Shown here: one piece after another, positions 36,914 to 46,361 of the stretch | How positions within the stretch are numbered: the stretch's first letter is position 1 | How the letters are laid out: each line of letters starts with the position of its first letter | NCBI RefSeq assembly: GCF_900112755.1 | Contig: NZ_FOMW01000003.1 | Coordinates: forward strand, 248,001 to 312,000 | Source of the DNA: Sulfitobacter brevis | GTDB lineage: Bacteria > Pseudomonadota > Alphaproteobacteria > Rhodobacterales > Rhodobacteraceae | Direction of reading: 5' to 3' | DNA: 64,000 nt | The notes under the pieces: generated by a model | What the model was told of the DNA's origin: nothing | Database searches by the model: none | Seen by the model: the letters and a program-made list of their open reading frames with translations, nothing else | Program-made: the position numbers and the translations under genes

Positions 36914-37629
36914 TCGAAAGTCGCTTTCAGCTTGGCCAAGGCGGCGTCAATCTGGGCCTCGTTATTGCCGCGGATCACGATATGCGCACCATAGCGCCCG
37001 TCTTTCTGGAACGGGTAGGAGCCCATCGACAGCATCGCATATTCCTCGGCCAGCGCCCCCAAGGGTCCGGCGATATCACCCTCACCGCGCTCGATCCGCA
37101 AGGTCTTGCTGATCAGCGCCTTGCCCCCTGTCAGGCTCGGCAGGACACTTTCGACCATGGCTTGAAACACCGACGGCACGCCCGCCATGACATGCACGTT
37201 TTCCACCTTGAACCCCGGCGCGGCTGAGACCGGATTCTCGATCAATGTGGCACCTTGCGGAATACGCGCCATGCGCAGGCGGGCGGTGTTCAGCTCGGTC
37301 TTGGATCTCTCGTAATGCTCGGCGAGAATCGCACGGGCGTCGTCGCGCACGTCAATCGTGCGGTCGAAGGCGGCGGCGATGCAGTCGGCGGTGATATCAT
37401 CATGGGTCGGGCCGATGCCGCCGCTGGTAAAAACGTACTTATAGGCTCGCGACAGCGCCTGCACTGCGCCGATGATCGCGCCATGCTGGTCGGAGACCAC
37501 CCGCACCTCCATGAGGTCCACCCCGACCTCGCCCAAGCGGCCTGCAAGGTAGTGCATATTGGAATCGCGCGTGCGCCCCGACAGGATTTCATCGCCGATG
37601 ACCAGCATCGCGGCAGTGGGGTTTGGCAT
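36910..37629 (-). CDS. CinA N-terminal-like molybdopterin-binding-fold protein
   Basis: A 239-residue protein with the MoCF (MoaB/Mog-like) fold of CinA: AAMLVIGDEILSGRTRDSN at the start, TSGGIGPTHDDITADCIAAAF for the phosphate loop and VHVMAGVPSVFQAM. The C-terminal nicotinamide-deamidase domain of full-length CinA is missing, which is common in alphaproteobacteria. Whether it binds molybdopterin or hydrolyses ADP-ribose or FAD-type pyrophosphates is open. It starts with AAGGACA upstream and is divergent from sfsA by 47 bp. Confidence 0.85.
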   Translation of the reverse strand: MPNPTAAMLVIGDEILSGRTRDSNMHYLAGRLGEVGVDLMEVRVVSDQHGAIIGAVQALSRAYKYVFTSGGIGPTHDDITADCIAAAFDRTIDVRDDARAILAEHYERSKTELNTARLRMARIPQGATLIENPVSAAPGFKVENVHVMAGVPSVFQAMVESVLPSLTGGKALISKTLRIERGEGDIAGPLGALAEEYAMLSMGSYPFQKDGRYGAHIVIRGNNEAQIDAALAKLKATFE

Positions 37630-37676
37630 GGGCTATGTCCTTGAGAGTGGCTCTGCTCCGGTATAGGCCGTGGCCC

Positions 37677-38387
37677 ATGCGCTTTCAAACCGAACTTGTC
37701 CCCGCACGCCTTATCCGCCGCTATAAACGGTTTCTGGCCGACTGTACGCTGGAAGCGAGCGGCGAGGCAGTGACCGCGCATTGCGCCAATCCGGGATCGA
37801 TGGCAGGACTGGCCGAAGTCGGTAGCCGCATCTGGCTGGAGCCCAACGACGATCCGAAAAAAAAGCTGAAGTTTGGCTGGCGGTTGGTGGATCACGAGAA
37901 CGGCCATTACACCGGCGTTGATACCTCGGCAGCTAACCGGATCGTGCGCGAAGCGCTGGAGGCGGGCCTGATCGCGCCACTCGCCCAGTATGGCACCTGT
38001 CGCGCCGAGGTGAAGTACGGTGAAAATTCGCGGGTCGATTTTCTGCTCTCAGAAACGGGGCAGCCCGATGCCTATGTCGAGGTGAAATCGGTCACCCTGT
38101 CGCGGCAGGCCAGTCTGGCGGAATTTCCTGATTCTGTCACGGCACGGGGTGCCAAACATCTTGGGGAGTTGACCCGCATGGTGGCACAAGGCCACCGCGC
38201 GGTTTTGCTCTATCTCGTGCAGCGCACCGATTGTGCGCAAGTCACGGTGGCCGCCGATATCGACCCTGCCTATGCCCGCGCGTTAAGCGAAGCCCGTGCC
38301 GCAGGGGTGGAGATCCTTGCTATGTCAACGCAAATCGGCCCGAAGGGGATCACTTGCGCCGCGCCGCTTGAGGTTTTGCAGGGCTGA
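37677..38387 (+). CDS. sfsA: SfsA sugar-fermentation-stimulation-like nuclease-fold protein
   Basis: A 236-residue SfsA protein. Family motifs are HCANPGSMAGL, the nuclease-type active residues in NSRVDFLL and YVEVKSVTL, and the C-terminal Asp-rich DIDPAYARAL. The family has an endonuclease-like fold, and its cellular role (first linked to maltose metabolism in E. coli) is unclear. I start at the ATG at 37677 (MRFQTELVPARLIRRYKRF), where the family sequence begins. In many Rhodobacterales it precedes map, as it does here. Confidence 0.93.
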   Translation: MRFQTELVPARLIRRYKRFLADCTLEASGEAVTAHCANPGSMAGLAEVGSRIWLEPNDDPKKKLKFGWRLVDHENGHYTGVDTSAANRIVREALEAGLIAPLAQYGTCRAEVKYGENSRVDFLLSETGQPDAYVEVKSVTLSRQASLAEFPDSVTARGAKHLGELTRMVAQGHRAVLLYLVQRTDCAQVTVAADIDPAYARALSEARAAGVEILAMSTQIGPKGITCAAPLEVLQG

Positions 38388-38573
38388 GTTTTAGGCCTTG
38401 GTTTGATCGCAGATAGCGGTGCAAATGCGCGAAACTGCCTTCAAAGGCCCCTCCGGCGGTATCGCAGGCAGGGTTTGCATGCTAAAGGCGCGGGGAAAAC
38501 CGGGTGAAAACATTGGTTTTAGGGTCCGCACACCTTAGATTATGCGGCAAGCTGGCGAAACAGACGGGGCGAT

Positions 38574-39398
38574 TTGTTGAAAAAGAATTTACACGGTCGG
38601 GTGACCAAAGACGGAATCCGCATCTATGAGACCGGCGATTTTGCCGGCATGCACGCCGCTGGCCGGTTGGCAGCCCAAATCCTTGACGATATCGGCACGC
38701 ATGTTTTTGTCGGGCAAACCACGCAGGAGCTTGACCGGCGGATCGAGCAGCAGGTGAACGATGCTGGCGCGAAATCCGCGACGATCGGCTACAAGGGCTA
38801 CCAGCATGCCAGCTGTATCTCGGTGAACCATGTAGTGTGTCACGGCATTCCCGGTGAGAAAAAGCTCAAAGACGGGGATATTTTGAATATCGACGTGACC
38901 GTCATTGTGGATGGCTGGTTTGGCGATACCTCGCGGATGTATGTCGCGGGTAAGCTGCCGCGCAAGGCCGAACGGCTGATCGACGTGACCCACGACGCGT
39001 TGATGCGCGGGATTGCCGCGGTAAAACCGGGCAATACCTTCGGCGATATCGGCCATGCCATCCAGACCTTCGTCGAAGGGCACCGCATGAGCGTTGTGAC
39101 CGATTTTTGCGGTCACGGGTTGGGGCAGGTTTTTCACGCGCCACCGAATGTGCTGCATTATGGCCGCCCGGGCACCGGAGCCGTGCTTGAACCGGGAATG
39201 TTTTTCACCATCGAGCCGATGGTCAATCTGGGCCGCGCCGAGACGAAAACCCTTGCGGACGACTGGACGGCTGTGACCCGCGACAAGAGCCTTTCTGCGC
39301 AATTCGAGCATTCGGTCGGTGTAACCGAGAACGGGGTCGAAATTTTCACGCTGTCGCCCGGGGATGTCTTTCACACAACGGCGGGTGCGGCGGAGTAA
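38574..39398 (+). CDS. map: Methionine aminopeptidase type I
   Basis: A 274-residue enzyme that removes the initiator methionine. The five metal ligands are recognisable: Asp in NIDVTVIVDGWFGDTSRMY (two), His in FCGHGLG, Glu in TIEPMV and Glu in FEHSVGV, with the substrate His in ISVNHVVCHG. The start appears to be TTG (38574 or 38577), as no ATG precedes the conserved GIRIYETGDFAGM; the N-terminal extension is short. It follows sfsA by about 190 bp, in which I see no gene. Confidence 0.93.
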   Translation: MLKKNLHGRVTKDGIRIYETGDFAGMHAAGRLAAQILDDIGTHVFVGQTTQELDRRIEQQVNDAGAKSATIGYKGYQHASCISVNHVVCHGIPGEKKLKDGDILNIDVTVIVDGWFGDTSRMYVAGKLPRKAERLIDVTHDALMRGIAAVKPGNTFGDIGHAIQTFVEGHRMSVVTDFCGHGLGQVFHAPPNVLHYGRPGTGAVLEPGMFFTIEPMVNLGRAETKTLADDWTAVTRDKSLSAQFEHSVGVTENGVEIFTLSPGDVFHTTAGAAE

Positions 39399-39463
39399 TC
39401 TTTAGCGCTTGGCGCGGGTGTTCTGCGCCAATTTTACGCAGATCTTAGGATGTTAATCCGGTA

Positions 39464-39530
39464 CCGGGGGAGTTCCTCCTCCGGCGCCACCCGGATTTTT
39501 CTAATCAAAAAGAGAAGGCATTTTTTGATT
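39464..39530 (+). promoter_or_regulatory. Two tandem hairpins upstream of the aminotransferase gene
   Basis: CCGGGGGAG and CTCCTCCGG (39464-39484) form a 9-bp stem, one wobble, with a three-base loop. Then AATCAAAAA and TTTTTGATT (39503-39530) form an AT-rich 9-bp stem. They lie between map and the aminotransferase gene, so one may terminate map. Together they could also act as a leader structure for the downstream gene, whose start lies 72 bp further on. Confidence 0.35.
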
Positions 39531-39602
39531 GAAGGTTTAGGTAAGGACGATTGCCCTAATTGAGGAATCGTGGTTCTGTTTTCTCCGGAGCAGGAGAGAA
39601 TT

Positions 39603-40814
39603 ATGAACTGGACGGATGTTTTTGCCTCGCGCATGGAGCGCATGAAGGCGAGCGAAATTCGCGAATTGCTGAAATTGCTGGACCAGCCGGATATTATCTC
39701 TTTTGCGGGGGGCATTCCCGATCCGGCGCTGTTTCCGGCGGAGGCATTTCAGGCGGCCTTGGCGGATGCGTTGTCACCGGCGAACCAAGGCACTGCACTG
39801 CAATATTCGGTCTCCGAAGGGTATGGGCCGCTGCGCGATTGGCTCGCGACGCATATGCAGGGTCTGGGCGTTGCCTGTAGCCGCGACAACATTCTAATCA
39901 CGTCCGGATCACAGCAGGCGCTTGATTATCTTGGCAAGCTTTTGCTGTCTCCTGCCGATACGGCCTTGGTCAGTTGGCCGACCTATTTGGGGGCTTTGGG
40001 CGCGTTTAATGCCTATGAGCCACAGTACGACCGGCTGGGCGCGGGCGGAAACCGCAGTGCGGCGGACTATGCGGAAACGGCGCAGGCCAAGGGCGGCAGG
40101 GTAAAATTTGCCTATGCCTCGGTTGATTTTGCGAACCCGACCGGAGAGACGCTTGATCTGGCGGCACGCAGCAGCATTCTCGACCTCGCGGAAGATCTGG
40201 ACATTGCCGTGATCGAGGATGCCGCCTATCAGGCGCTGCGCTATGATGGCGATCCGGTCCCGTCGATGCTGTCGCTGGAGATTGAGCGTAAGGGGTCGAT
40301 TGAAGATTGCCGTACGTTATATTGCGGCAGTTTTTCCAAGACCTTGGCGCCGGGCTTGCGGGTCGGATGGGTCTGCGGCGCGTCGCAGGTTATCTCGCAA
40401 CTTGTGTTGATGAAACAGGCCGCTGACCTGCATTCGCCAACCCTGAACCAGATGGCAATTGCCACGGTCGCTGCGGCACATTTTGAAAGCCATACAGCGA
40501 TGCTGCGGCGGGTCTATGCGGGCAGGCGTGATGCCATGCTGGCCGCATTGGCGACCCATATGCCTGAGGGTGTGACATGGAATAAGCCGGAAGGCGGGAT
40601 GTTCGTCTGGCTCACCTTGCCCAAGCATTTGGACGCCGCCGACTTGCTGCGCCTGTCGCTGGAAACCCAGCGCGTCGCCTTTGTGCCGGGGCGGGCGTTT
40701 TTTGCGGATGGCAGCGGAGCCAATTCACTGCGGTTAAGCTTTTCGCTCGCGGGCGATGCACAGATTGATGAGGGGATGCGCAGGCTGGGCGTGGCCATTC
40801 GCGCGGCGGTCTGA
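39603..40814 (+). CDS. PLP-dependent class I aminotransferase (2-aminoadipate/aromatic type)
   Basis: A 403-residue fold-type I aminotransferase of the MocR-related/LysN group without a DNA-binding domain. It begins MNWTDVFASRMERMKASEIRELL, followed by ISFAGGIPDPALFP, ITSGSQQALDYLGKLLLSP, the Asp/Tyr PLP contacts in IEDAAYQALRYD and the lysine motif YCGSFSKTLAPGLRVGW. I start at the ATG at 39603 behind AGGAGAG; an earlier in-frame codon at 39570 has no such site. Substrates of this group include 2-aminoadipate, leucine and aromatic amino acids; I cannot choose among them. Confidence 0.87.
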   Translation: MNWTDVFASRMERMKASEIRELLKLLDQPDIISFAGGIPDPALFPAEAFQAALADALSPANQGTALQYSVSEGYGPLRDWLATHMQGLGVACSRDNILITSGSQQALDYLGKLLLSPADTALVSWPTYLGALGAFNAYEPQYDRLGAGGNRSAADYAETAQAKGGRVKFAYASVDFANPTGETLDLAARSSILDLAEDLDIAVIEDAAYQALRYDGDPVPSMLSLEIERKGSIEDCRTLYCGSFSKTLAPGLRVGWVCGASQVISQLVLMKQAADLHSPTLNQMAIATVAAAHFESHTAMLRRVYAGRRDAMLAALATHMPEGVTWNKPEGGMFVWLTLPKHLDAADLLRLSLETQRVAFVPGRAFFADGSGANSLRLSFSLAGDAQIDEGMRRLGVAIRAAV

Positions 40815-40820
40815 CTGGCG

Positions 40821-41375
40821 CTATCCGGTGTATCGCAAAACGGTGATGTGGGTGTCGCCGTAGCTGCGCTTATCGATCCGTTCGAACCCTTTTGGCGCGT
40901 TCATCAAGGCGTTTTCCTCCCAGATGATCGTAGCTTGCGGGGCGAGCCAGTCGCCCGCCTGCGCCTTGGCCAAAGCCTGCTGGCCGAGTTTTTCACCGTA
41001 GGGCGGATCGAGAAACACCAAAGTGAAAGGCTCGGCGATCCAAGGGCCGAGCGCCGTGGCATCGTTGCGCATCAGCACCGCATCGTCTTTTGTGTCGAGC
41101 TTGGCGAGGTTTTCGGTGATCAGCTTTTGCGCGACGCGGCCATTTTCAACAAATACGGCAGACTTCGCGCCGCGTGAAAGCGCCTCCAGCCCTAAAGCGC
41201 CAGTTCCGGCAAAAAGGTCAAGAACCCGCGCGCCTTGGATCACCTTTAGATGGGTCAGCATCGAAAACAGGCTTTCGCGCACCCTGTCGGAGGTGGGGCG
41301 TAAATGCGCGGCGGTATCACCTGCACCGACATCGGCCAGCTTTGTGCCGCGAAACTTTCCGGCGATAATTCTCAC
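40821..41375 (-). CDS. rsmD: 16S rRNA (guanine(966)-N(2))-methyltransferase
   Basis: A 184-residue Rossmann methyltransferase that modifies G966 of 16S rRNA. It begins MRIIAGKFRGTKL, with the typical RPTSDRVRESLFSML, the SAM site DLFAGTGALGLEALSRGA and the catalytic motif LVFLDPPYG. The start is a GTG that overlaps the stop of the flavoprotein gene by 4 bp (GTGA). It ends six bases after the convergent aminotransferase gene. Confidence 0.95.
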   Translation of the reverse strand: MRIIAGKFRGTKLADVGAGDTAAHLRPTSDRVRESLFSMLTHLKVIQGARVLDLFAGTGALGLEALSRGAKSAVFVENGRVAQKLITENLAKLDTKDDAVLMRNDATALGPWIAEPFTLVFLDPPYGEKLGQQALAKAQAGDWLAPQATIIWEENALMNAPKGFERIDKRSYGDTHITVLRYTG

Positions 41376-42580
41376 AGTTTTAACAGCGCTTTAAGATCGG
41401 TTATGGGGTCTTCGATCAGGGCCGGAGCGGGGGATTTACCGCTTTCGATCAGGCGTTTTCCGACCATAAAGGCGCGCGGATCATTCATCGCATCCACGGC
41501 CAGTAATTCTGGCCCCCGATAGTACCAGAAGGAGACGCTGTCGACGTCCGTATGGCGGGTGTAGACCCTGTCATATCCAGTATTCAGCCCGGCGATCTGT
41601 AGTTTCACATCGTATTGATCGGACCAGAACCACGGTTTTGCGTGATACGCCTTACCTGCCCCCATGATGTTTTCAGCGACGAGTTCGGCCTGATCGATGG
41701 CGTTAGGGACACTTTCCAGCCGGATGCGACCATCGCGATAAGGGAAGGAGGTGCAATCGCCCGCCGCCCAGATAAAAGGGTCGGATGTACGCCCATGTGC
41801 ATCAACGCGAATGCCGTTTTCGAGCGTCAGCCCCGCCGCTTCGGCAAGGGCGGTATCAGGCGCAATGCCGACCCCCGCGATCACGAAATCCGCGTCGAGC
41901 ACAGTACCATCCGTCAGGCGTGCACCGCTGACAGCGCCGTCGCCCAGCAAGCGGTCCAGCCCGACACCCTCGCGGATATCGACGCCATGATCGCTGTGCA
42001 ATTTGCGAAAGAAATCACTGGTTTCGGGGGCGGCGACGCGCTGCAAGATACGATCAGCCATTTCCACCAAGGTGACTTGCAGGCCGAGCTTGGCGGCCAC
42101 GGCTGCAGCCTCCAAACCGATATAGCCGCCGCCGACGATCACCAGCTTTGCACCTTTGGTGAAACGCGGCGACATCGCATCGACATCTGCCAGATTGCGC
42201 ACCACATAAACGCCTGCCAGATCGCCGCCGATGCTGGGCGGCAACCGGCGGGGTACCGAGCCTGTGGTCAGCACCAGTTCATCGTAGTGCAGCTCTGTCG
42301 CGCCGACTGTCACCACCCGATCGACAGGGTTGATGCCACTGACAGGGCGGCCCATGAGCAGGTCGATATTGTGTTCGGCATAAAAGGATTCGGGGCGCAG
42401 AAACAGCCGCTCCAGCGCCATATCGCCCATCAGATAGGCCTTGGAGAGCGGCGGGCGTTGATAGGGGGGTACCGGCTCCGCGCCGACAAGTGTGATCCGC
42501 CCGTCAAACCCGCCATTGCGCAGCTTGGCCACGCAAGACGACCCTGCCTGCCCTGCTCCGATCACAACTACATGACGCAT
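41372..42580 (-). CDS. FAD-dependent ferredoxin/rubredoxin reductase-like oxidoreductase
   Basis: A 402-residue two-dinucleotide flavoprotein of the putidaredoxin-reductase type. The FAD site VIGAGQAGSSCVAKLRNGGF, the NAD(P)H site VIVGGGYIGLEAAAVAAKLG, the second FAD motif IWAAGDC and a C-terminal ferredoxin-reductase dimer domain (DQYDVKLQIAGLN) are visible. It probably shuttles electrons from NAD(P)H to a small iron-sulfur protein, such as a [2Fe-2S] ferredoxin for a P450 or dioxygenase encoded elsewhere. It is co-transcribed with rsmD. Confidence 0.9.
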   Translation of the reverse strand: MRHVVVIGAGQAGSSCVAKLRNGGFDGRITLVGAEPVPPYQRPPLSKAYLMGDMALERLFLRPESFYAEHNIDLLMGRPVSGINPVDRVVTVGATELHYDELVLTTGSVPRRLPPSIGGDLAGVYVVRNLADVDAMSPRFTKGAKLVIVGGGYIGLEAAAVAAKLGLQVTLVEMADRILQRVAAPETSDFFRKLHSDHGVDIREGVGLDRLLGDGAVSGARLTDGTVLDADFVIAGVGIAPDTALAEAAGLTLENGIRVDAHGRTSDPFIWAAGDCTSFPYRDGRIRLESVPNAIDQAELVAENIMGAGKAYHAKPWFWSDQYDVKLQIAGLNTGYDRVYTRHTDVDSVSFWYYRGPELLAVDAMNDPRAFMVGKRLIESGKSPAPALIEDPITDLKALLKL

Positions 42581-42666
42581 TGTCGCCCTCCACTATCTGG
42601 TCGTACCTTTGCGCAGAACCTATATGGTTGGGGCGTCAGGACGCAATCACATGAAAGGTCTAACAG

Positions 42667-43155
42667 ATGACAATCTCCCAAGGGGCCACCCTGCCCGATG
42701 CGACACTGGTTGAATTCGGCGCCGAGGGGCCGACACCCGTACAGATGTCCGCCAAACTCAAAGGCCGCAAGGTTGTGGTTTTCGCGGTGCCGGGGGCCTT
42801 TACGCCAACGTGCCATTCGGCCCATGTGCCCAGCTTTGTACGCACCAAAGACCAGTTCGATGCCAAGGGCGTGGATGAGGTGATCTGCGTGTCCTGCAAC
42901 GATCCGTTTGTGATGAAGGCATGGGGCGAGGCGACAGGCGCAACCGAGGCGGGCATCACTATGCTGGCCGATGCCTCGTCGGAATTCACCAAGGCGATTG
43001 GCATGGAATTTGACGCCGCGGGTGCGGGATTGATGTCACGCTCCAAGCGCTACGCGATGCTGGTGGATGACGGCAAAGTCACCCTGTGGCAGCCCGAAGA
43101 AGGCACCGGTGTTTGTGAGACTTCCGGCGGCGAAGCGCTGCTCGCCAATATGTAA
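42667..43155 (+). CDS. Peroxiredoxin (Prx5-like)
   Basis: A 162-residue peroxiredoxin of the PRX5/AhpE-like type. The peroxidatic Cys49 is in VPGAFTPTCHSAHVP, with the conserved Thr and Pro, and the catalytic Arg lies in SKRYAMLVDDGKV. It reduces hydrogen peroxide and alkyl hydroperoxides using glutaredoxin or thioredoxin. It is divergent from the flavoprotein gene by 86 bp and followed by a weak hairpin shared with mscS. Confidence 0.92.
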   Translation: MTISQGATLPDATLVEFGAEGPTPVQMSAKLKGRKVVVFAVPGAFTPTCHSAHVPSFVRTKDQFDAKGVDEVICVSCNDPFVMKAWGEATGATEAGITMLADASSEFTKAIGMEFDAAGAGLMSRSKRYAMLVDDGKVTLWQPEEGTGVCETSGGEALLANM

Positions 43156-43166
43156 AAGTGAAAGGG

Positions 43167-43193
43167 CAGGCAGCCATATGAGCCGCCTGCCTC
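43167..43193. terminator. Possible bidirectional terminator
   Basis: GGCAGGC and GCCTGCC pair over seven bases around a longer loop between the convergent peroxiredoxin and mscS genes, with T-rich sequence after it. The loop is long, so the call is tentative. Confidence 0.4.
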
Positions 43194-43212
43194 TGCAATT
43201 TTACGCGCGGTC

Positions 43213-44061
43213 TTAGTCTTCTTTGGCGTGATAGATCGTGCGTGTCGGGAAGGGGATATTGATCTCGCCGTCGTCGAACGCCTCTTTCACGCGGCGGGTC
43301 ATATCGGCCTTGAAGGCAAAATAATCGCCGGCCGAGCACCAAACCCGTACGAGAAAATCCACCGAGCTATCGCCCAAGTTTGTTACCTGAATGAAGGGTG
43401 CCGGTTCGCTGTGCGAGCGTTCGTCGGCCATAATTGTTGCGCGAATGATCTCCTCGGCCTGTTTGAGGTTTGCCCCGTAGCCCACGCCAAATGTCCACTC
43501 CGCCCGCCGTGTCGGATTGACCGAATAATTGGTAATCACATTGCCCCAGACTTCGGAGTTCGGAACAATCACCTGCACGTTGCTAAGATCGGCCAGTTCT
43601 GTAAAGTTCAGGTTGATTTGCTTGACCGTGCCCATTTTCCCAGCAATTTCAACGAAATCACCAATCTTGATCGGGCGGAAAAAGATCAGCATCACGCCTG
43701 CAGCGACGTTGGACAGGGTGCCCTGCAAGGCCAGCCCGATGGCCAGACCCGCCGCACCGATAACCGCCACAACCGAGGTCGTGCGCACGCCAAAGGTATT
43801 GAGCACAAACAGGATCGTGAAGCCGATAATCACATAGCGCACGATCGAGGCCAGAAATTCGAACAGCATCTCATCAAGATGCTTGTGGCGCTTGCCCAGA
43901 TTTTGAATGCGGTTCTGCAGCCAGCTTGAGATGACCCAGCCGATGAGCAGAATGACGATAGCACCAACAACAGATCCGAACGCGCTGGCCAGAAATTCGA
44001 GGGTGAGCAAATCGGCAAGAGTTTTGTCCTGCCAAAGCTCGGTTTGCATCAGATCTTCCAT
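43213..44061 (-). CDS. mscS: Small-conductance mechanosensitive channel
   Basis: A 282-residue MscS-family channel with three membrane segments. The third is the Gly/Ala-rich pore helix (VAVIGAAGLAIGLALQGTLSNVAAG), followed by the beta domain (FFRPIKIGDFVEI) and the C-terminal alpha/beta cage. It opens on hypo-osmotic shock to release solutes. The length is close to E. coli MscS (286). Start at 44061, or at the Met four codons later. It is followed upstream in the same direction by the pterin dehydratase gene. Confidence 0.92.
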   Translation of the reverse strand: MEDLMQTELWQDKTLADLLTLEFLASAFGSVVGAIVILLIGWVISSWLQNRIQNLGKRHKHLDEMLFEFLASIVRYVIIGFTILFVLNTFGVRTTSVVAVIGAAGLAIGLALQGTLSNVAAGVMLIFFRPIKIGDFVEIAGKMGTVKQINLNFTELADLSNVQVIVPNSEVWGNVITNYSVNPTRRAEWTFGVGYGANLKQAEEIIRATIMADERSHSEPAPFIQVTNLGDSSVDFLVRVWCSAGDYFAFKADMTRRVKEAFDDGEINIPFPTRTIYHAKED

Positions 44062-44072
44062 ATATACTTCGT

Positions 44073-44381
44073 TTAATCCTTCTTCGGCTGAAACAACCCG
44101 TCCATCTTGCGTGCCAGTTTTGCGTCTAACGTGCTGAGCCCGTCTACATCATGCGTGATCAAGGTTACCGTCACCTTATTATAGACATTGCTCCACTCGG
44201 GGTGATGGTCCCACTTTTCCGCCCAGATGGCCACACGGGTCATCCACCCGAAGGCATCGGCAAAATCCGCAAACTTGAAGGTCTTGTGAATGGCATCGCG
44301 GTTCTTGTCCATCTCCCAGCCGGAGTTGAACAATGGCTGCAACACCGTCTTGCGGGTTTCTGTGCTTAATCTTTCGGTCAT
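44073..44381 (-). CDS. phhB: 4a-hydroxytetrahydrobiopterin dehydratase
   Basis: A 102-residue pterin-4a-carbinolamine dehydratase. The active-site His pair and Pro are in [14 protein letters not shown], followed by the typical [23 protein letters not shown]. It recycles pterin for phenylalanine hydroxylase or takes part in molybdopterin-linked pterin handling. Its ATG overlaps the stop of the FemAB-like gene by 4 bp. No phenylalanine hydroxylase gene is in the window. Confidence 0.92.
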   Translation of the reverse strand: MTERLSTETRKTVLQPLFNSGWEMDKNRDAIHKTFKFADFADAFGWMTRVAIWAEKWDHHPEWSNVYNKVTVTLITHDVDGLSTLDAKLARKMDGLFQPKKD

Positions 44382-45565
44382 TCCTGTTCCTCTATCTGAG
44401 CCCGTTTGAACGGCCCGTATTCTGTCAGCACTTCGATCTCATGGTCTACCGCAGCACTTTCGGCGTTGAGGTATTCGGCAACAGCGCGGCTAAACCCCTC
44501 ATCCCGCAGCCAGTGCAAGGACCACGTTGGTGTGGGCAGATAGCCCCGCGCGAGTTTGTGTTCGCCCTGTGCGCCAGCCTCGACGGTGGCCAGTCCCTGG
44601 TCGATTGCGATGTCGATGGCCTGATAGTAGCACAGTTCGAAATGCAAAAAGGGGTGGTGTTCGGAGCAGCCCCAGTAGCGGCCATAAAGAGTATCCGCGC
44701 CGATAAAATTCAGCGCGCCCGCCACCCAATTCCCGTCCCGCTCGGCCAGCACCAGTACAATATCGTCGCGCAATGTATCTTGGGCGATGTTAAAAAATTC
44801 CCGCGTCAAATAGGGAGAGCCCCATTTGCGCATGCCGGTATCTTGGTAAAACCGCCAAAATGCGTCCCAGTGTTCCGGCAAAAGCTGGTCGCCGGTAAGA
44901 CGGTGGATGGTGCCGCCAAAGCCTTGGGCCTGCGCCCTCTCTTTGCGGATATTCTTGCGTTTTCGCGAGCTGAGGTCGCCCAGAAATCCGTCAAAATCGT
45001 TGTAGTTTTCATTGCGCCAGTGGAACTGCTGGTTTTTGCGGATCATCAACCCCAAATCACGGCCGATCTGCGCCTCGGCTTCGGTACAGAATGTCACATG
45101 TAGCGAGGATAACGCGTTATTCTCGGTCAGTTGCAGGGCGCCCTGCACCAAAGCGGCCAAGCCAGTTTCATGAAACTCGGGGCGGGTCAGAAACCGGCGG
45201 CCCGTGGCGGGGGTATGGGGCACCGCGATTTGCAGCTTTGGATAATACCTGCCGCCCGCCTGCTCATAGGCATGCGCCCAGTTATGATCGAAAATATACT
45301 CGCCCTGACTGTGCGATTTGGCATACATCGGGGCAACCGCGATCAACTGTCCACCCGCGTAAGCGGCGAGGTATTGCGGCTGCCAACCGGTGCCGCGCCC
45401 GACGCTACCGCTCTGCTCCAGCGCGGAAAGAAACCGATACGTTGTGAAAGGGTCGTCTGGGCGCCCGCCATCGGCAGCTTCAGGGCAGGCGCAGGCATCC
45501 CATTCGGCCTGACCAATGTCGGACAGCGTCGGAATGATCCGGATTTCGATTTCCTGCGCGCTCAT
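44378..45565 (-). CDS. FemAB/DUF482-like GNAT-fold protein
   Basis: A 395-residue protein of the family often annotated as peptidogalycan biosynthesis or GNAT N-acetyltransferase (DUF482). The recognisable parts are [45 protein letters not shown] in the first third, [21 protein letters not shown] in the middle and [27 protein letters not shown] near the end. The fold is a double GNAT as in FemX, which adds amino acids to peptidoglycan precursors, but no activity is established. It is co-transcribed with phhB. Confidence 0.85.
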   Translation of the reverse strand: MSAQEIEIRIIPTLSDIGQAEWDACACPEAADGGRPDDPFTTYRFLSALEQSGSVGRGTGWQPQYLAAYAGGQLIAVAPMYAKSHSQGEYIFDHNWAHAYEQAGGRYYPKLQIAVPHTPATGRRFLTRPEFHETGLAALVQGALQLTENNALSSLHVTFCTEAEAQIGRDLGLMIRKNQQFHWRNENYNDFDGFLGDLSSRKRKNIRKERAQAQGFGGTIHRLTGDQLLPEHWDAFWRFYQDTGMRKWGSPYLTREFFNIAQDTLRDDIVLVLAERDGNWVAGALNFIGADTLYGRYWGCSEHHPFLHFELCYYQAIDIAIDQGLATVEAGAQGEHKLARGYLPTPTWSLHWLRDEGFSRAVAEYLNAESAAVDHEIEVLTEYGPFKRAQIEEQE

Positions 45566-45611
45566 CTCATGCCCTGCCTTGCAACCCTATCTGGCCCTTG
45601 GGCCGTGAGGT

Positions 45612-46361
45612 TCAAGCGCTATAGCCTTCGAATGTGATGTTATCGGCCACCTGCCGGGCTTCGGCCTCAACTGCGGCGCTGCGTACGGTCCAGCAGCAGA
45701 TCATCACGCCCTGCGCCTTGAGCGCGGCCACCCGGTCACGCGACAGGTCGTTAACTTCATGGCTGATGAATGCCGCCTCGACGCGCTCGAAATCAGGGAT
45801 TTCGCGCAGCCTGTCGCAGGTTTCTTTCGGCAGGGGCCATTCCTCATAGCGATAGGCACTGGTGACCAGCCCGCGCGGCACCTGTGGCAATAACTGCGCC
45901 ATAAGAGCGACAGAATGGGGATTGAAGGACATCACCGCCACATGGCCCTTGTAGTTCGCCAATGCCTGCGCGGTTGCTTCCTCAAGCGGGCCTACGTCCG
46001 GCCCCATGCCGCCATCCTGATCCTTGATCTCGATCAGCAGCGGCACCTGCCCGTCTACCAGCGCGAGGACTTCGTCCAGGCTCGGAATGCCTTCGGCGGC
46101 ACCGGTAAGCAAAATGCCCGACAAGTCCTTGGCACGGCGCAAGCGCACCGGCCCCTTAGCCGAAGTCAGTCGATCGAGCGCATAGTCGTGAAACACCATC
46201 GCCACGCCATCAGCGCTAAGCTGGACATCGATCTCGATGCCATAGCCCGCCGCAATGGCCGCACGAATGGCCGCGCGGCTATTTTCCGGGCGGCCATCGG
46301 TGACGTCATGCAAAGCGCGATGCGCCAGCGGCACATCATAAAATGCTTTAGCCAGGGTCAT
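45612..46361 (-). CDS. Glycerophosphodiester phosphodiesterase
   Basis: A 249-residue TIM-barrel GDPD. The first active-site His is in AHRALHDVTDGRPENS, the metal-binding Glu/Asp are in YGIEIDVQLSADG, and the second His is in VFHDYALDRLT. It splits glycerophosphodiesters such as glycerophosphocholine into glycerol 3-phosphate and an alcohol. It has no signal peptide, so it is cytoplasmic. The start overlaps the ridA stop by 4 bp. Confidence 0.92.
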   Translation of the reverse strand: MTLAKAFYDVPLAHRALHDVTDGRPENSRAAIRAAIAAGYGIEIDVQLSADGVAMVFHDYALDRLTSAKGPVRLRRAKDLSGILLTGAAEGIPSLDEVLALVDGQVPLLIEIKDQDGGMGPDVGPLEEATAQALANYKGHVAVMSFNPHSVALMAQLLPQVPRGLVTSAYRYEEWPLPKETCDRLREIPDFERVEAAFISHEVNDLSRDRVAALKAQGVMICCWTVRSAAVEAEARQVADNITFEGYSA

